Positions 1 to 8,847 of a stretch of 64,000 bases of DNA are shown piece after piece. The notes beneath the pieces were generated by a model, which did no database searches, had not been told where the DNA came from, and worked only from the letters and a program-made list of their open reading frames with translations. Positions within the stretch are counted from its first letter, which is position 1. Every line of letters starts with the position of its first letter. The position numbers and the translations under genes are program-made. The stretch is from Bacillota bacterium (GTDB lineage Bacteria > Bacillota > Clostridia > Lachnospirales > Lachnospiraceae), in assembly GCA_023399455.1 (NCBI GenBank), contig JAEWPN010000090.1, forward strand, positions 15,947 through 79,946, in the 5' to 3' direction.

Positions 1-1
1 C

Positions 2-61
2 GTATTTTGTTTCACCATCGCACTTTTAGTTCTTGAAATGAAAGAGCAATGGGAGGATTAA
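2..61 (+). CDS. C-terminal end of an unidentified membrane protein (partial)
   Basis: An open frame runs in from the left edge and stops at TAA 59-61, two bases before the next start at 64. The 19 visible residues begin with a hydrophobic stretch (VFCFTIALLVLEM) and end in a charged tail (KEQWED), like the end of a last transmembrane helix. Membrane proteins of about this kind are often encoded directly before small XRE regulators, which fits the spacing here. Too little is visible to name a family, and it could be a chance open frame. Confidence 0.4.
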   Translation, partial: VFCFTIALLVLEMKEQWED

Positions 62-63
62 AT

Positions 64-276
64 ATGGCATTGAAGACAAAAATGCGTGAATATAGGGCAA
101 AACAGAACTTGACACAGGATGAACTGGCAGCCCTGACAGGGGTGCGCAGGGAAACGATCATTAACCTGGAAAAAGGCCGGTACAATCCATCATTGAAGCT
201 TGCTATGGATATTGCCAGGGTATTCTCCTGTACGGTTGAGGAATTATTTTTCTTTAGTGAGGAGGAGAATAATTGA
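64..276 (+). CDS. XRE-family transcriptional regulator, 70 aa
   Basis: A small DNA-binding regulator consisting almost only of a Cro/CI-type helix-turn-helix (about residues 5-58; LTQDELAALTGVRRETIINL covers the recognition region). It belongs to the short YozG/SinR-like class that pairs with membrane proteins. The ATG at 64 is preferred over the ATG at 49 because the GGGAGGA at 50-56 is then a correctly spaced ribosome binding site. Its stop overlaps the TTG start of the downstream peptidase gene (TTGA at 273-276), so the two are translationally coupled. Its target is unknown. Confidence 0.85.
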   Translation: MALKTKMREYRAKQNLTQDELAALTGVRRETIINLEKGRYNPSLKLAMDIARVFSCTVEELFFFSEEENN

Positions 277-1151
277 AACGGTTGATCAGATTTTGTGAGA
301 AAATCAAATATTTAGGGCTTTTAGGCTTGTTAAGTCTGTTTTGGGATAATAGACTGCTAAATTTCCTATGGTTGTTCTGGCTCTTTGGATTTGTCGGCAT
401 TTTTTATAATTTCCCTGTATTTCTGCAATCGCTGAAACAGATATGGGGAATGCTGGCGGCTCCTTTCAGGTACCGCTTTCATATGCCCAATGCAGAAAAT
501 TATCAATGTAAAGTGGGATATTCTTTGCCCTTTGGAGGAGCATGGACAGCAGTCAACGGCGGCATTGACAAAAAGCATTCCCATTCATGGGGAATTCAAG
601 CCCAAAGATATGCTTATGATTTTGTCATACTTGATGAAGCGGGGCATAGTTTTTCCGGTGAATATACAAAGCTTACGGACTATTATTGCTACGGCAAAGA
701 AGTTTTATCTCCGGCAGATGGAGAGGTGGTCGAGATTCGGGACAAATATCCCGACAGTCTTCTATTGGGATATGGTCAGGCCGATTGTTCCGCGAGAGAT
801 ATAAGGGGCAACTATATCCTCATTCGTCACGCCGATAAGGAATATGGACTTCTGGCCCATTTGCAGCCCGGAAGTGTTTGCGTAAAACCGGGTGATACCG
901 TAAAGCGCGGACAGTGCGTTGCTTATTGCGGTAATTCAGGGAACACTTCAGAGCCACATCTGCATTTTCATTTGCAGGACGGCATGAGTTTTTATACCTC
1001 GGCAGGACTTCCCATTGAATTTACCGGGATTACAAGATTTCCCGCCCCTAATTACACCGTTTATGATTCCCGCCGCGTTCTAATCTCTGGATCATTGTCA
1101 AAATACATCTTTCGAGGGCTGCGCGTTTCAAATACGCAGCAGATCTTTTAA
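273..1151 (+). CDS. Membrane-anchored M23-family metallopeptidase
   Basis: Predicted zinc peptidase of the LytM/M23 type, which cleaves peptide cross-links in cell-wall peptidoglycan. Residues about 12-50 form one or two membrane segments. The catalytic domain lies at about 95-255: a KKHSHSWG...YAYDF segment (His102/His104 and Asp116 are candidate ligands), and a core ending in EPHLHFH with the HxH pair His229/His231. The start is TTG at 273, with GGAGGAG at 261-267 as ribosome binding site, overlapping the stop of the XRE gene. The pairing suggests the regulator controls this wall enzyme. Antibiotic-sensing BlaR-like activity was considered, but no such domain is present. Confidence 0.8.
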   Translation: MKRLIRFCEKIKYLGLLGLLSLFWDNRLLNFLWLFWLFGFVGIFYNFPVFLQSLKQIWGMLAAPFRYRFHMPNAENYQCKVGYSLPFGGAWTAVNGGIDKKHSHSWGIQAQRYAYDFVILDEAGHSFSGEYTKLTDYYCYGKEVLSPADGEVVEIRDKYPDSLLLGYGQADCSARDIRGNYILIRHADKEYGLLAHLQPGSVCVKPGDTVKRGQCVAYCGNSGNTSEPHLHFHLQDGMSFYTSAGLPIEFTGITRFPAPNYTVYDSRRVLISGSLSKYIFRGLRVSNTQQIF

Positions 1152-1208
1152 TCTATTCAAACGGAGAACCTTCTGCCAGATTCATCAAAAGGCAGTTTCA
1201 CTAAAAAA

Positions 1209-1241
1209 GCGGCTCTGCCTTTTTATAATTGGCAGGGCCGC
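1209..1241 (-). terminator. Terminator between convergent genes
   Basis: An 11-bp GC-rich stem (1209-1219 with 1231-1241, one G-U pair) has six T after it when read on the minus strand and a weaker T run on the plus strand. It ends the collagen-like gene and probably also serves the M23 gene. Confidence 0.8.
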
Positions 1242-1267
1242 AGCTTTTAACAGCTAAAATATTAAGA

Positions 1268-2215
1268 TCATGCTCTTACTACGCTGACAAAGCAGCTGTC
1301 TACCTGAACGCAGTTAGGTGAGAGCAGCTCGAGCGATATTCGCGTATCTTCATAACGGTCTACCGGTACGATAATGGTGCCTGTGGACACTGTAATGGGT
1401 GAACCGATGCGGGTGATAGGAGTACAGCACGTAAATATAGTTTCCGTATCCTTGCAGGAAGTGGATCGTAGTGCGATGCCAATAGTTCCGTTGCAACGAT
1501 TGTTTACGATTACGTTGATGGTGAAGCTTATGAGGTAATTGCCGCTATCCTTGAGTAAAATGCTCGTTCCATCTCTGGAAAGAACAATGTCGCGGTTCTT
1601 AATAAAATTTGTAAGTTGCAGCGGGCAATTTCTATTCCACCAAGTTCCAGCCGCCGCCTCGAAGGCTGCTACTGCGAGAGCCCCGGATGATCCGGTAGCG
1701 CCCGTGGCGCCGGTAGCGCCGGTAGCACCGGTAGCACCGGTAGCGCCAGTGGCCCCCGTAGGTCCGGTAGGTCCGGTAGGTCCGGTAGGCCCGGTAGCAC
1801 CGGTTGACCCGCCAGGAGCGCCGGTAGGCCCGGTAGCACCGGTAGCGCCGGTAGGCCCGGTAGCACCGGTAGCGCCGGTAGGTCCGGTAGCACCCGTAGG
1901 GCCGCAAGGACCTTTGCATGAATTGAGTACCTTTTCCAATTTATCTTTCAGAAAGATTTGATTCTGCATAATGCTGTCTAAGAGGCATTTAATGCTTTCA
2001 TTTATGGCTAGAAGATGTTCTACGCTGACAGGGTCGATGGGCCTGCCATCTGCTTGATTCGGTAAGGTTCCCAAGACATATTGGAGCTTTTCGCCCTCTG
2101 CATTGATGATATGGCTGAGGCCGAGTTCCTCCATAGCGATGGAAGCAAGAATCATATTCAAAGCGCTATCGCGAGTTATTTCAGGACTGATTTCCGGAAA
2201 TGTTGGTTGTGACAT
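1268..2215 (-). CDS. BclA-like collagen repeat protein (exosporium type), 315 aa
   Basis: A three-part protein. Residues 1-100 are an N-terminal domain. About 102-178 is a Gly-X-Y collagen tract made mostly of GPT and GAT triplets. The last about 135 residues are a beta-rich C-terminal domain like the jelly-roll trimerisation head of BclA proteins. Family knowledge: such proteins form hair-like filaments on spore exosporium, and their threonines carry O-glycans. The ATG at 2215 is chosen because GGAGG sits just upstream on the minus strand, and any longer reading frame would lie inside the upstream gene. The Gly-X-Y register is broken once by one extra residue ([10 protein letters not shown]). 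The start is one base from the stop of the upstream glycosyltransferase, so the two form an operon. Confidence 0.85.
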   Translation of the reverse strand: MSQPTFPEISPEITRDSALNMILASIAMEELGLSHIINAEGEKLQYVLGTLPNQADGRPIDPVSVEHLLAINESIKCLLDSIMQNQIFLKDKLEKVLNSCKGPCGPTGATGPTGATGATGPTGATGATGPTGAPGGSTGATGPTGPTGPTGPTGATGATGATGATGATGATGATGSSGALAVAAFEAAAGTWWNRNCPLQLTNFIKNRDIVLSRDGTSILLKDSGNYLISFTINVIVNNRCNGTIGIALRSTSCKDTETIFTCCTPITRIGSPITVSTGTIIVPVDRYEDTRISLELLSPNCVQVDSCFVSVVRA

Positions 2216-2216
2216 T

Positions 2217-3323
2217 TTATATCCTCCCTTCTGATAGTGAAGAAGTATCTGTTTTTTTTCTATTTTTAAAATATTCCTTATTATAAAGAACTGAAGGTGA
2301 ATCTGGTTTAAAGGCGGCCGCCATGTCATTATAGCGTTCCGCTTTCTCATGTTCGCCTAAGTGGTCGTAACATACGACACATTCGATGCAGGGAATATAC
2401 CCCCAGAAATCCGCTTGATGAAAGCCCCATGAACTCTGCGGATTCTCCAGTGTGAGAACCAGATTGAACCAAAAGGCGGCTTTCCTGTATTCCTTCTGCT
2501 CTTTAAAATGATATCCGATTTGACAACACAATTCTCCGCGTGGCGTGTCGTATTGAAAGCTCCGCAGCATGGCACGGAAGGCTCGCTTGCTGTCGCCCTG
2601 CTCCCGGTAGCATTTTGCCAATTCTCCGCATGCTGCAATATTGTCCTCTACCCAACCCAGTCCCGAGTCCAGAAATTGTTCAAAGGCGTCGATAGCATCT
2701 TCGAAACGGCCGTTGTCTTTTAATTCTCTGGCATAATAGTATGTTCCTCGGGGAGAGAGCTTGGTTCCCTTAGACAAAAGGTTTTCGTATATTTCAAGGT
2801 TTCTGGAGCTTCTTGCGCCGGGCGGCTTGGCATGTGTGATGCCAATATCGGAGTTTATGATATTTCCGCCAAGCTGCAGGCATTCGTGAACGGGTTCGCT
2901 CCATCTGAAGCGGGGGATATTTTTGGAAAGCCTTTCCCTATAGTAGGAAAAGGTGACCTTGCCCTGAGCGTCGAAGCCTATATTATACAGCATCATGACG
3001 ATGTCGATATCGCTGGACAGTGTTTTTTTTAGTTTTCTAAATTTAACGGCATCTTCGGGGAGTATGATATCATCGGCATCCAGCCAAAGAATATACTCCT
3101 TTGTCGCTTTGTCGTATGCGAAATTCCGCGCGGCAGAAAAGTCGTCAATCCACGGAAAATCGTAGATATTCTTTGTAAAACGTCCGGCGATTTCTTTTGT
3201 GCGGTCAGTGGAGCCTGTGTCGGCGATAATAATTTCGTCGACGAGGTCTTTTACTGAGTTTAAGCATCTTTCCAATACTTTTTCTTCATTTTTTACAATC
3301 ATACAAAGACTTATGGTTATCAT
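2217..3323 (-). CDS. GT2 glycosyltransferase with TPR tail, probable collagen-like protein glycosyltransferase
   Basis: The N-terminal half is a GT-A glycosyltransferase: [18 protein letters not shown] at the start, ADTGSTDRT, and a DxD-type metal site in LWLDADD. The second half holds tetratricopeptide-like helices. The gene ends one base before the BclA-like gene. In Clostridioides difficile a glycosyltransferase gene (sgtA) lies directly before bclA1 and its product glycosylates BclA. The same arrangement here suggests that this enzyme adds sugar to the Thr-rich collagen tract. The sugar donor cannot be read from sequence. Confidence 0.85.
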   Translation of the reverse strand: MITISLCMIVKNEEKVLERCLNSVKDLVDEIIIADTGSTDRTKEIAGRFTKNIYDFPWIDDFSAARNFAYDKATKEYILWLDADDIILPEDAVKFRKLKKTLSSDIDIVMMLYNIGFDAQGKVTFSYYRERLSKNIPRFRWSEPVHECLQLGGNIINSDIGITHAKPPGARSSRNLEIYENLLSKGTKLSPRGTYYYARELKDNGRFEDAIDAFEQFLDSGLGWVEDNIAACGELAKCYREQGDSKRAFRAMLRSFQYDTPRGELCCQIGYHFKEQKEYRKAAFWFNLVLTLENPQSSWGFHQADFWGYIPCIECVVCYDHLGEHEKAERYNDMAAAFKPDSPSVLYNKEYFKNRKKTDTSSLSEGRI

Positions 3324-3487
3324 TTATTTCTCTCCACGTGAGTATATGATGGTTCCTGCATATTATATTTTATGTAGTTAATTGTCATTTTGTGACATAA
3401 AAACCCTCTCCCAAAAGGTCAAAAGTCACAATCCTTCGAAATGATGCATAAAATGATTAACAGAATACATGGAAGAAGGAATAAGAA

Positions 3488-4537
3488 ATGTCTACCATAA
3501 GTTTATGCATGATAGTACGAAATGAGGAGAAAAATATCGAAAGATGCCTAAAAAGTGCTGCGAAGCTGGTGGATGAAATCATCGTGGTGGATACCGGCTC
3601 CGAAGACGGGACGAAGACTGTTTGTAAAAAATACAAAACAAAGCTTTATGATTTCGCGTGGGAGGATGATTTTGCTGCAGCCCGCAATTTTGCAGTGGAA
3701 AAGGCTTCCAGCGATTGGATTATGTGGCTGGATGCCGATGAGGAACTACAGATCAGAGATAAAAAAACATTTAAGAAGCGGCTTCGTGATGAGAAAAAAG
3801 ACCTCATATCAATCAAAATGCTGCACTATTACGGTGAACAGCCGGCGGATAAGAGCCGGGCTTACAGGAACAGCGCGTGCCGTTTGTTCCGAAACAATAC
3901 AGGGATGCATTTTTCGGGAAAAGTACATGAGAGGCTTATTGGGGATAACATAGTCGATAGGATTTCGGAAGAGGAATATGATGATATCAAGATTTTTCAT
4001 TACGGGTATATGGATGAAGAAATAGAGCATAAGAACGATAGGAATATGAAACTGCTTCTTAAGGAAAGGGAAGAGCAGCCGGAAAATGCGTGGGTCCAAT
4101 ATCATCTCGCTGTGGAATATTATCATACAAAGGCTTATGCGGAGGCTTATGGACTTGTCAATTTATCGATTCTGTGTTTTCTTAAAGAAGAGATCCTGCC
4201 CCCTGCAATTGTGTATAAGCTGAAATACGATATTCTGCTTGCAGCGGAAGATTATGAAACCGTATCACAGAGTATAGAAAAGGCAATCGAGCTTTATCCG
4301 GATTATGTCGACCTTTATTATTATAAGGGCATGGCGCAGTTCGCGCTCGGAGATTATAAGGAAGCGAAGAGCACCTTCAGGCACTGCCTTATCCTTGGAG
4401 AAGATGATGTAAGATATTTGATCCTGGCCGGAGCAGGAAGCTTTCTGGCTCTTAACTATATCGGACGCTGCCATGAAATGCTTCAGGAGAAAGAACAGGC
4501 ACAGGAGGCCTACAGACAGGCAGAACTTCTTCTATAG
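3488..4537 (+). CDS. GT2 glycosyltransferase with TPR tail, paralogue of the divergent neighbour
   Basis: Begins [20 protein letters not shown], closely similar to the start of the divergently transcribed glycosyltransferase, and carries VDTGSEDGT and MWLDADEE as donor and metal motifs. The C-terminal 150 residues are TPR-like, with a clear repeat around YYYKGMAQFALGDYKEA. The ATG at 3488 has GAAGGA upstream. The two genes share a 164-bp divergent promoter region and probably arose by duplication. The function is probably protein or surface-polymer glycosylation; the substrate is unknown. Confidence 0.85.
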   Translation: MSTISLCMIVRNEEKNIERCLKSAAKLVDEIIVVDTGSEDGTKTVCKKYKTKLYDFAWEDDFAAARNFAVEKASSDWIMWLDADEELQIRDKKTFKKRLRDEKKDLISIKMLHYYGEQPADKSRAYRNSACRLFRNNTGMHFSGKVHERLIGDNIVDRISEEEYDDIKIFHYGYMDEEIEHKNDRNMKLLLKEREEQPENAWVQYHLAVEYYHTKAYAEAYGLVNLSILCFLKEEILPPAIVYKLKYDILLAAEDYETVSQSIEKAIELYPDYVDLYYYKGMAQFALGDYKEAKSTFRHCLILGEDDVRYLILAGAGSFLALNYIGRCHEMLQEKEQAQEAYRQAELLL

Positions 4538-4649
4538 AAGGGTTTTTTGGAGGCATTAGGACTTGTTATTTTTCTTGAATTTGATATACTTGAATCATCT
4601 GATAACAACAAACAAGTATTTATCAAATTTAGTTAAGGAGGAATAGCAA

Positions 4650-5828
4650 ATGAACAGATTTACTTTACCGAGAGATATCTATTACGGAAGAGATTCATTG
4701 GAGGTTTTGAAGACCTTAAAGGGAAAAAAGGCTATCGTAGTTGTAGGCGGAAGCTCCATGAAGCGTTTTGGTTTTTTGGATAAAGCTGTCGGTTATTTAA
4801 AGGAAGCAGGGATTGAAACCCTTCTGTTTGAAGGCGTTGAGCCGGATCCTTCTGTAGAAACGGTTATGAAGGGTGCGGCGGCGATGAGAGAGTTCGAACC
4901 GGACTGGATCGTTTCCATGGGCGGAGGTTCACCCATCGATGCAGCTAAGGCGATGTGGGCGTTTTATGAATATCCCGAGACGACTTTCGAAGATTTGATC
5001 ACTCCTTTTAGTTTTCCTGCTTTGAGAACGAAAGCAAAATTCATAGCGATTCCTTCCACTTCCGGGACGGCTACGGAAGTAACTGCATTTTCCGTTATCA
5101 CAGACTATGCGAAGGGAATCAAATATCCTCTTGCTGATTTTAATATAACACCCGATATCGCTATCGTTGACCCCGTTTTGGCGGAGACGATGCCCCAGAG
5201 CTTGATAGCTTATACGGGAATGGATGCTCTGACACATGCGATCGAAGCATATGTTTCTACCCTTCATACTCCGTTTACGGACCCCCTTGCTATCAAGGCT
5301 ATCCAGATTGTGGACAGCGATTTGACGAAGAGCTATGCCGGAGATAGAGATTCCAAGGAACTCATGCATTACGGACAGTGTCTTGCGGGGATGGCATTCT
5401 CGAACGCCCTCTTAGGCATAGTACATTCCATGGCTCACAAGACGGGAGCAGCTTTTTCCACCGGACATATTACTCACGGATTAGCAAATGCGATGTATCT
5501 TCCGTATGTTATTAAATATAATGCGAAAAATGAAGAGGCGGCGAAGCGCTACGGCGAAATTGCGGCTTCTATCGGAATAGAAGGAACGCAGGATGAAGCG
5601 ATTAAGGGCTTGTGCGAAAGAATCGTAGAGCTTAACAATCAGATGCAGATACCGAATACCCTGAAAGAGTTCGGCATCGTAGAAGAGGAATTCAAGGAAA
5701 AAATTGCAGCGATTTCAGAAAATGCGGTAGGTGACGCATGTACGGGTTCGAATCCGAGAGCAATCGATCCGGCGACCATGGAGAAGCTCTTTACATGTAT
5801 TTACTACGGTAAAGAAGTTGATTTCTAA
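4650..5828 (+). CDS. Iron-containing alcohol dehydrogenase
   Basis: A group III Fe-dependent alcohol dehydrogenase, 392 aa, close to the usual 380-395. The N-terminal nucleotide-binding half contains GGGSPID at 91-97. The C-terminal helical half holds the expected metal ligands Asp192, His196, His263 (MAHK) and His276 (THG). The family reduces aldehydes to alcohols with NAD(P)H; butanol- or ethanol-type substrates are typical in clostridia. The start has AAGGAGGA. It is monocistronic, with a terminator downstream. A perfect 9-bp inverted repeat (4578-4586 with 4621-4629) in the promoter region may be an operator. Confidence 0.9.
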   Translation: MNRFTLPRDIYYGRDSLEVLKTLKGKKAIVVVGGSSMKRFGFLDKAVGYLKEAGIETLLFEGVEPDPSVETVMKGAAAMREFEPDWIVSMGGGSPIDAAKAMWAFYEYPETTFEDLITPFSFPALRTKAKFIAIPSTSGTATEVTAFSVITDYAKGIKYPLADFNITPDIAIVDPVLAETMPQSLIAYTGMDALTHAIEAYVSTLHTPFTDPLAIKAIQIVDSDLTKSYAGDRDSKELMHYGQCLAGMAFSNALLGIVHSMAHKTGAAFSTGHITHGLANAMYLPYVIKYNAKNEEAAKRYGEIAASIGIEGTQDEAIKGLCERIVELNNQMQIPNTLKEFGIVEEEFKEKIAAISENAVGDACTGSNPRAIDPATMEKLFTCIYYGKEVDF

Positions 5829-5847
5829 ATAGCTGATATTTTATGTA

Positions 5848-5893
5848 AACCTCCGAACCGGCGCATAAGTTGAACGCCGGGGCGGGGGTTTTG
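5848..5893 (+). terminator. Terminator after the alcohol dehydrogenase gene
   Basis: Two stacked stems, AACCTCCG (5848-5855) with CGGGGGTT (5883-5890) and CCGGCG (5858-5863) with CGCCGG (5875-5880), followed by TTTT. Confidence 0.75.
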
Positions 5894-5932
5894 TGAAATT
5901 AAAAGCGGTAAATCTAATAGGAATGAAGAAAA

Positions 5933-6412
5933 ATGAGCGTAAGAGAACAAGAGAGTATAAAAACACATTCGCAGTTAGCGATGGAATATTTTAAAGAAGG
6001 TTATAATTGTTCGCAGTCGGTATTTTTGGCATTCAGTGATTGTTATGATATGGATAAAGAGGCGGTGCTTAGAATCAGTTCTTCTTTTGGCGGAGGTATG
6101 GGAAGACTGAGGGAGGTATGCGGAGCTGTGACGGGGATGTTCATGGCGGCAGGAATGCTATATGGATATGCAGACCCTAAGGACCAGAAATCGAAGACGG
6201 AGCATTATGAAAGAATACAGCTTCTGGCGAAAGAATTTGAGGAAAAAAACCATTCTATCGTATGCCGGGAGCTGCTTGGATTGGGGGCAGGGAAGGATAA
6301 GCCGGTTCCGGAAGTACGGACGGCAGAATATTATAAGAAGCGGCCTTGTGTAGAATTGGTGGGGATGGCAGCCGAGATTTTGGACAGGTACAGGGAGGAA
6401 TGGGATGGTTAA
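5933..6412 (+). CDS. C_GCAxxG_C_C family protein
   Basis: 159 aa, matching the C_GCAxxG_C_C family. The first Cys is in GYNCSQSV, the diagnostic motif is CGAVTG, then Cys in IVCREL and in RPCVEL. These spaced cysteines suggest redox or metal chemistry, and members are common in anaerobes near redox enzymes; no biochemical role is established. The GNAT gene begins inside its last codons (ATG at 6405), so the two are co-transcribed. Confidence 0.85.
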   Translation: MSVREQESIKTHSQLAMEYFKEGYNCSQSVFLAFSDCYDMDKEAVLRISSSFGGGMGRLREVCGAVTGMFMAAGMLYGYADPKDQKSKTEHYERIQLLAKEFEEKNHSIVCRELLGLGAGKDKPVPEVRTAEYYKKRPCVELVGMAAEILDRYREEWDG

Positions 6413-6890
6413 GTTCATACAGAAGGAAGAAGAAAAGGGGAGAATTGCGGATTTTGTACTGAAGAGCCTGCCGGAGTGGTTCGGAGTGCCGGAGAGTGTC
6501 TGTGAATATGTGAAGGGTGTCAGGAGCATGCCCTTTTGGGCGGAATTCACGGACGGAGAGGCAGTTGGGTTTATTGCTATGAAGGAGACTAGCCGGCATA
6601 CGGCTGAGATTTATGTTATGGGAGTGCTGGAAGGATTTCAAGGGAGAGGGATAGGGAAGCGACTGTTTGGGGAGCTGTATTCTTATGCGGGGATGAAGGA
6701 GTATTCCTTTTTGCAGGTAAAGACAGTACAAAAGGGCTGTTATGAGTCTTATGACAGGACAAACACCTTTTATGAGGGCCTGGGATTTAAGGAATTGGAG
6801 TGTTTTCCGTCACTTTGGGATGAGAGCAATCCCTGCCAGATTTACATTATGGAGGTTGATTTGAGGAAGAGCATTATGTCGAAGGGATAA
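6405..6890 (+). CDS. GNAT-family N-acetyltransferase
   Basis: 161 aa with the acetyl-CoA pyrophosphate-binding motif GFQGRGIGKRLF (around residue 77) and a typical GNAT C-terminal region (TNTFYEGLGFKELE). It overlaps the preceding gene by 8 bases; GGGAGG inside that gene serves as ribosome binding site. The acetyl acceptor is unknown. Confidence 0.85.
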   Translation: MVKFIQKEEEKGRIADFVLKSLPEWFGVPESVCEYVKGVRSMPFWAEFTDGEAVGFIAMKETSRHTAEIYVMGVLEGFQGRGIGKRLFGELYSYAGMKEYSFLQVKTVQKGCYESYDRTNTFYEGLGFKELECFPSLWDESNPCQIYIMEVDLRKSIMSKG

Positions 6891-6908
6891 TGGTGAAAGG
6901 GTGAGATC

Positions 6909-7442
6909 ATGGAAGTGGAATTGGTAAGATGGAAAGAGGAATATTATGGGGATTTCTTTCAGTGTTCCAAGGATAAAGATCTATATGATAATATGAGCGA
7001 TGATTTTCCTCATACGGAGGAAGAATGCAGGCAGGCGGTGGCATCTTTTGTAGAAAGTGATGGTAAAAAGGCATGCTACAGGGCAATCCTGGTTAATGGA
7101 AGAGTGTGCGGATGCATAGCTGCCTTTTTTGAAACTGGCATGTATTGTAAGAATGCTGAAATAGCATATTGGATTAGGAAAGAGGAACGGGGAAAAGGGA
7201 TTATGACAGGGGTAATTGCGGGCTTCGTAAGCACTTTATTTTCTGACTTCAATATCCACAGAGTATACGCCAGACCCTTTCTGCATAATGTAGCTTCATG
7301 CAAAGTGTTGGAGAAGGCGGGATTTGCGGAAGAAGGGGTACTTCAAGATAGCGTTTATAAAAAGGGGAGTATCTATAGTGCGGTTATATATGCAATAATT
7401 AAAGAATTACATTGTAAGAATAATGAGTCTCTTGACAGCTAA
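6909..7442 (+). CDS. RimJ/RimL-like GNAT N-acetyltransferase
   Basis: 177 aa. The RimL-like pattern AEIAYWIRKEERGKGIMTG is followed by NIHRVYARPFLHNVASCKVL and LEKAGFAEEGVL, all typical of the acetyltransferase group that acts on protein N-termini or small amines. It starts 18 bases after the previous gene, so it is in the same operon. The promoter of the downstream TetR gene overlaps its last codons. The substrate is unknown. Confidence 0.85.
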   Translation: MEVELVRWKEEYYGDFFQCSKDKDLYDNMSDDFPHTEEECRQAVASFVESDGKKACYRAILVNGRVCGCIAAFFETGMYCKNAEIAYWIRKEERGKGIMTGVIAGFVSTLFSDFNIHRVYARPFLHNVASCKVLEKAGFAEEGVLQDSVYKKGSIYSAVIYAIIKELHCKNNESLDS

Positions 7443-7460
7443 TAGGCGTTAGCCTATAAT
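7432..7460 (+). promoter_or_regulatory. Consensus promoter of the TetR operon
   Basis: TTGACA at 7432-7437, a 17-bp spacer, and TATAAT at 7455-7460: a perfect sigma-A promoter. The -35 box overlaps the end of the acetyltransferase gene. Confidence 0.85.
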
Positions 7461-7483
7461 TAGGCTAACACATATTAGCCTAA
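7449..7483 (+). promoter_or_regulatory. Probable TetR operator
   Basis: TTAGCCT (7449-7455), AGGCTAA (7462-7468) and TTAGCCTAA (7475-7483) form an inverted repeat plus a third half-site. They overlap the -10 box and the transcription start, directly before the TetR gene. This is the expected place for autorepression. Confidence 0.7.
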
Positions 7484-7496
7484 AGGAGGTTGAGCG

Positions 7497-8132
7497 GTGG
7501 AAGAACAGTCAACCAAAAGAAAGATTATGAGTGAGGCACTCAAGCTATTTGCCAGAAAGGGATACGAAGCGGTCAGTGTGGCGCAGATTGCGGAGGCAGT
7601 AGGTATTAAAGCGCCGTCGCTTTATAAGCACTATAAGAGTAAGCGTGATATTTTTGATGCTATTTTGGAGGAAATGAGTTCCCGCTATGAAATGCAGGCG
7701 GCTTCCATGCAAATGAATGGAGTGAAGCCCGATAGGGATATGGAATTATATATCGGCATTGACGAGGAACGGCTGATCGAAATGGGAAAAGGATTATTTT
7801 CCTATTTCTTGCACGATGAATATGCCGGGCTTTTCCGGAGGATGCTCACAGTGGAGCAGTTTCATAATAAAGAACTGGGGGCTCTTTTTGTTAAACAATA
7901 TGTGGATGAACCGCTTTCCTATCAGGGAATGCTTTTTAGCCTGCTGATACAGGCGGGAGTATTTATTCCGGAGAATTCGAATGTGATGGCACTGCATTTC
8001 TATGCGCCGATGTATTTGCTTTTGGTTTTATGCGACTGCCATCCGGAGAGAGAATCCGAAGTGATGGAGATGCTGGTGCAGCATATCAGACAGTTTAGAA
8101 GGCTTTACGGGAAGAAGGAGGATAAGCGATGA
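7497..8132 (+). CDS. TetR/AcrR-family transcriptional regulator
   Basis: 211 aa. The N-terminal TetR helix-turn-helix covers about residues 8-54 (ALKLFARKGYEAVSVAQIAE, then APSLYKHYKSKRDIFDAI). The rest is a helical ligand-binding domain of unknown specificity. Start GTG at 7497 behind AAAGGAGGT. Its stop overlaps the ATG of the flavoprotein gene (ATGA at 8129-8132), so regulator and enzyme are coupled. It probably represses this two-gene operon through the palindromes over its own -10 box. Confidence 0.9.
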   Translation: MEEQSTKRKIMSEALKLFARKGYEAVSVAQIAEAVGIKAPSLYKHYKSKRDIFDAILEEMSSRYEMQAASMQMNGVKPDRDMELYIGIDEERLIEMGKGLFSYFLHDEYAGLFRRMLTVEQFHNKELGALFVKQYVDEPLSYQGMLFSLLIQAGVFIPENSNVMALHFYAPMYLLLVLCDCHPERESEVMEMLVQHIRQFRRLYGKKEDKR

Positions 8133-8839
8133 AGATAACGGTGATTCATGGTCAAGGGCATAAGGGTGTGACCTATACGATGACGCAGACGGTACTTAAC
8201 TTTCTTATTACGGACAAGGATGAGATACGGGAATTTTTTCTCCCGAAAGACGGGCCGGATTTTTGCTGCGGGTGTTTCAATTGTTTCCTGAAGGGGGAAT
8301 CCTTCTGTCCTTCTGCCGATAAAGTACAGCCAATTGCTCTGGCTGTGGAGTGGGCGGATATCATTCTGCTGGACAGTCCGAACTATGTGATGGAAATGAG
8401 CGGTTCCATGAAAAATCTCATGGACCATCTGGCTTACCGTTGGGCATCACATAGACCTCACGGGTCTATGTTTACCAAAGTAGGCATTGTAGTATCGTCT
8501 TCCGCAGGAGCGCCGCCAAGGGGCACGGTAAGGTCAATGGCGAGACAGCTCAGGTGGATGTGTGTACCGAAGGTGTATACATTAGGGCTCGCCTGCTATA
8601 CAGCGCCGGGAGAAGCGATCAAGCCCCAGAGAATGAAGCTGATCACAAAGAAGGCAGAAAGGATCGCGAAAGCGGTAAGGAGAAGAGCAGAGCGTCCCCG
8701 GCCAGGCCTGCGGGGAAGAATTATGTTTGGAATTTTCAGAAAGATGCAATCCTCCCCCGATTCGGCATGGAATCCCACGGATAGGGACTTTTGGGTAAAT
8801 CAGGGATGGACGCAGAAGTGCCGTCCATGGAGACAGTAA
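8129..8839 (+). CDS. Flavodoxin-fold NAD(P)H-dependent FMN reductase / iron-sulfur flavoprotein
   Basis: 236 aa with the flavodoxin-like fold of the NADPH-dependent FMN reductase family (KITVIHGQGHKGVTY, and SPNYVMEMSGSMKNLMDHL as FMN region). The motif CCGCFNCF, with Cys46, Cys47, Cys49, Cys52 and then Cys60, is the cysteine cluster of iron-sulfur flavoproteins, so an Fe-S cluster is possible. Coupled to the TetR gene, it is probably a reductase induced by a toxic electrophile or quinone. That is inference from context. Confidence 0.8.
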   Translation: MKITVIHGQGHKGVTYTMTQTVLNFLITDKDEIREFFLPKDGPDFCCGCFNCFLKGESFCPSADKVQPIALAVEWADIILLDSPNYVMEMSGSMKNLMDHLAYRWASHRPHGSMFTKVGIVVSSSAGAPPRGTVRSMARQLRWMCVPKVYTLGLACYTAPGEAIKPQRMKLITKKAERIAKAVRRRAERPRPGLRGRIMFGIFRKMQSSPDSAWNPTDRDFWVNQGWTQKCRPWRQ

Positions 8840-8847
8840 TGACAAGT

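Noticed and set aside
1680-1915. Dense short direct repeats that look like a CRISPR array or minisatellite
   Set aside because: They are the codons of the Gly-X-Y tract of the collagen-like gene, in frame and with period 9; there are no spacers and no cas genes.
1539-1961. Long plus-strand ORF rich in APV and GPV repeats
   Set aside because: It is the antisense shadow of the collagen tract, without a ribosome binding site or recognisable family.
4578-4629. Rex-type redox operator before the alcohol dehydrogenase
   Set aside because: TTGTTAT and ATAACAA half-sites are present but about 30 bp apart, unlike the contiguous Rex palindrome; only the 9-bp inverted repeat is noted.
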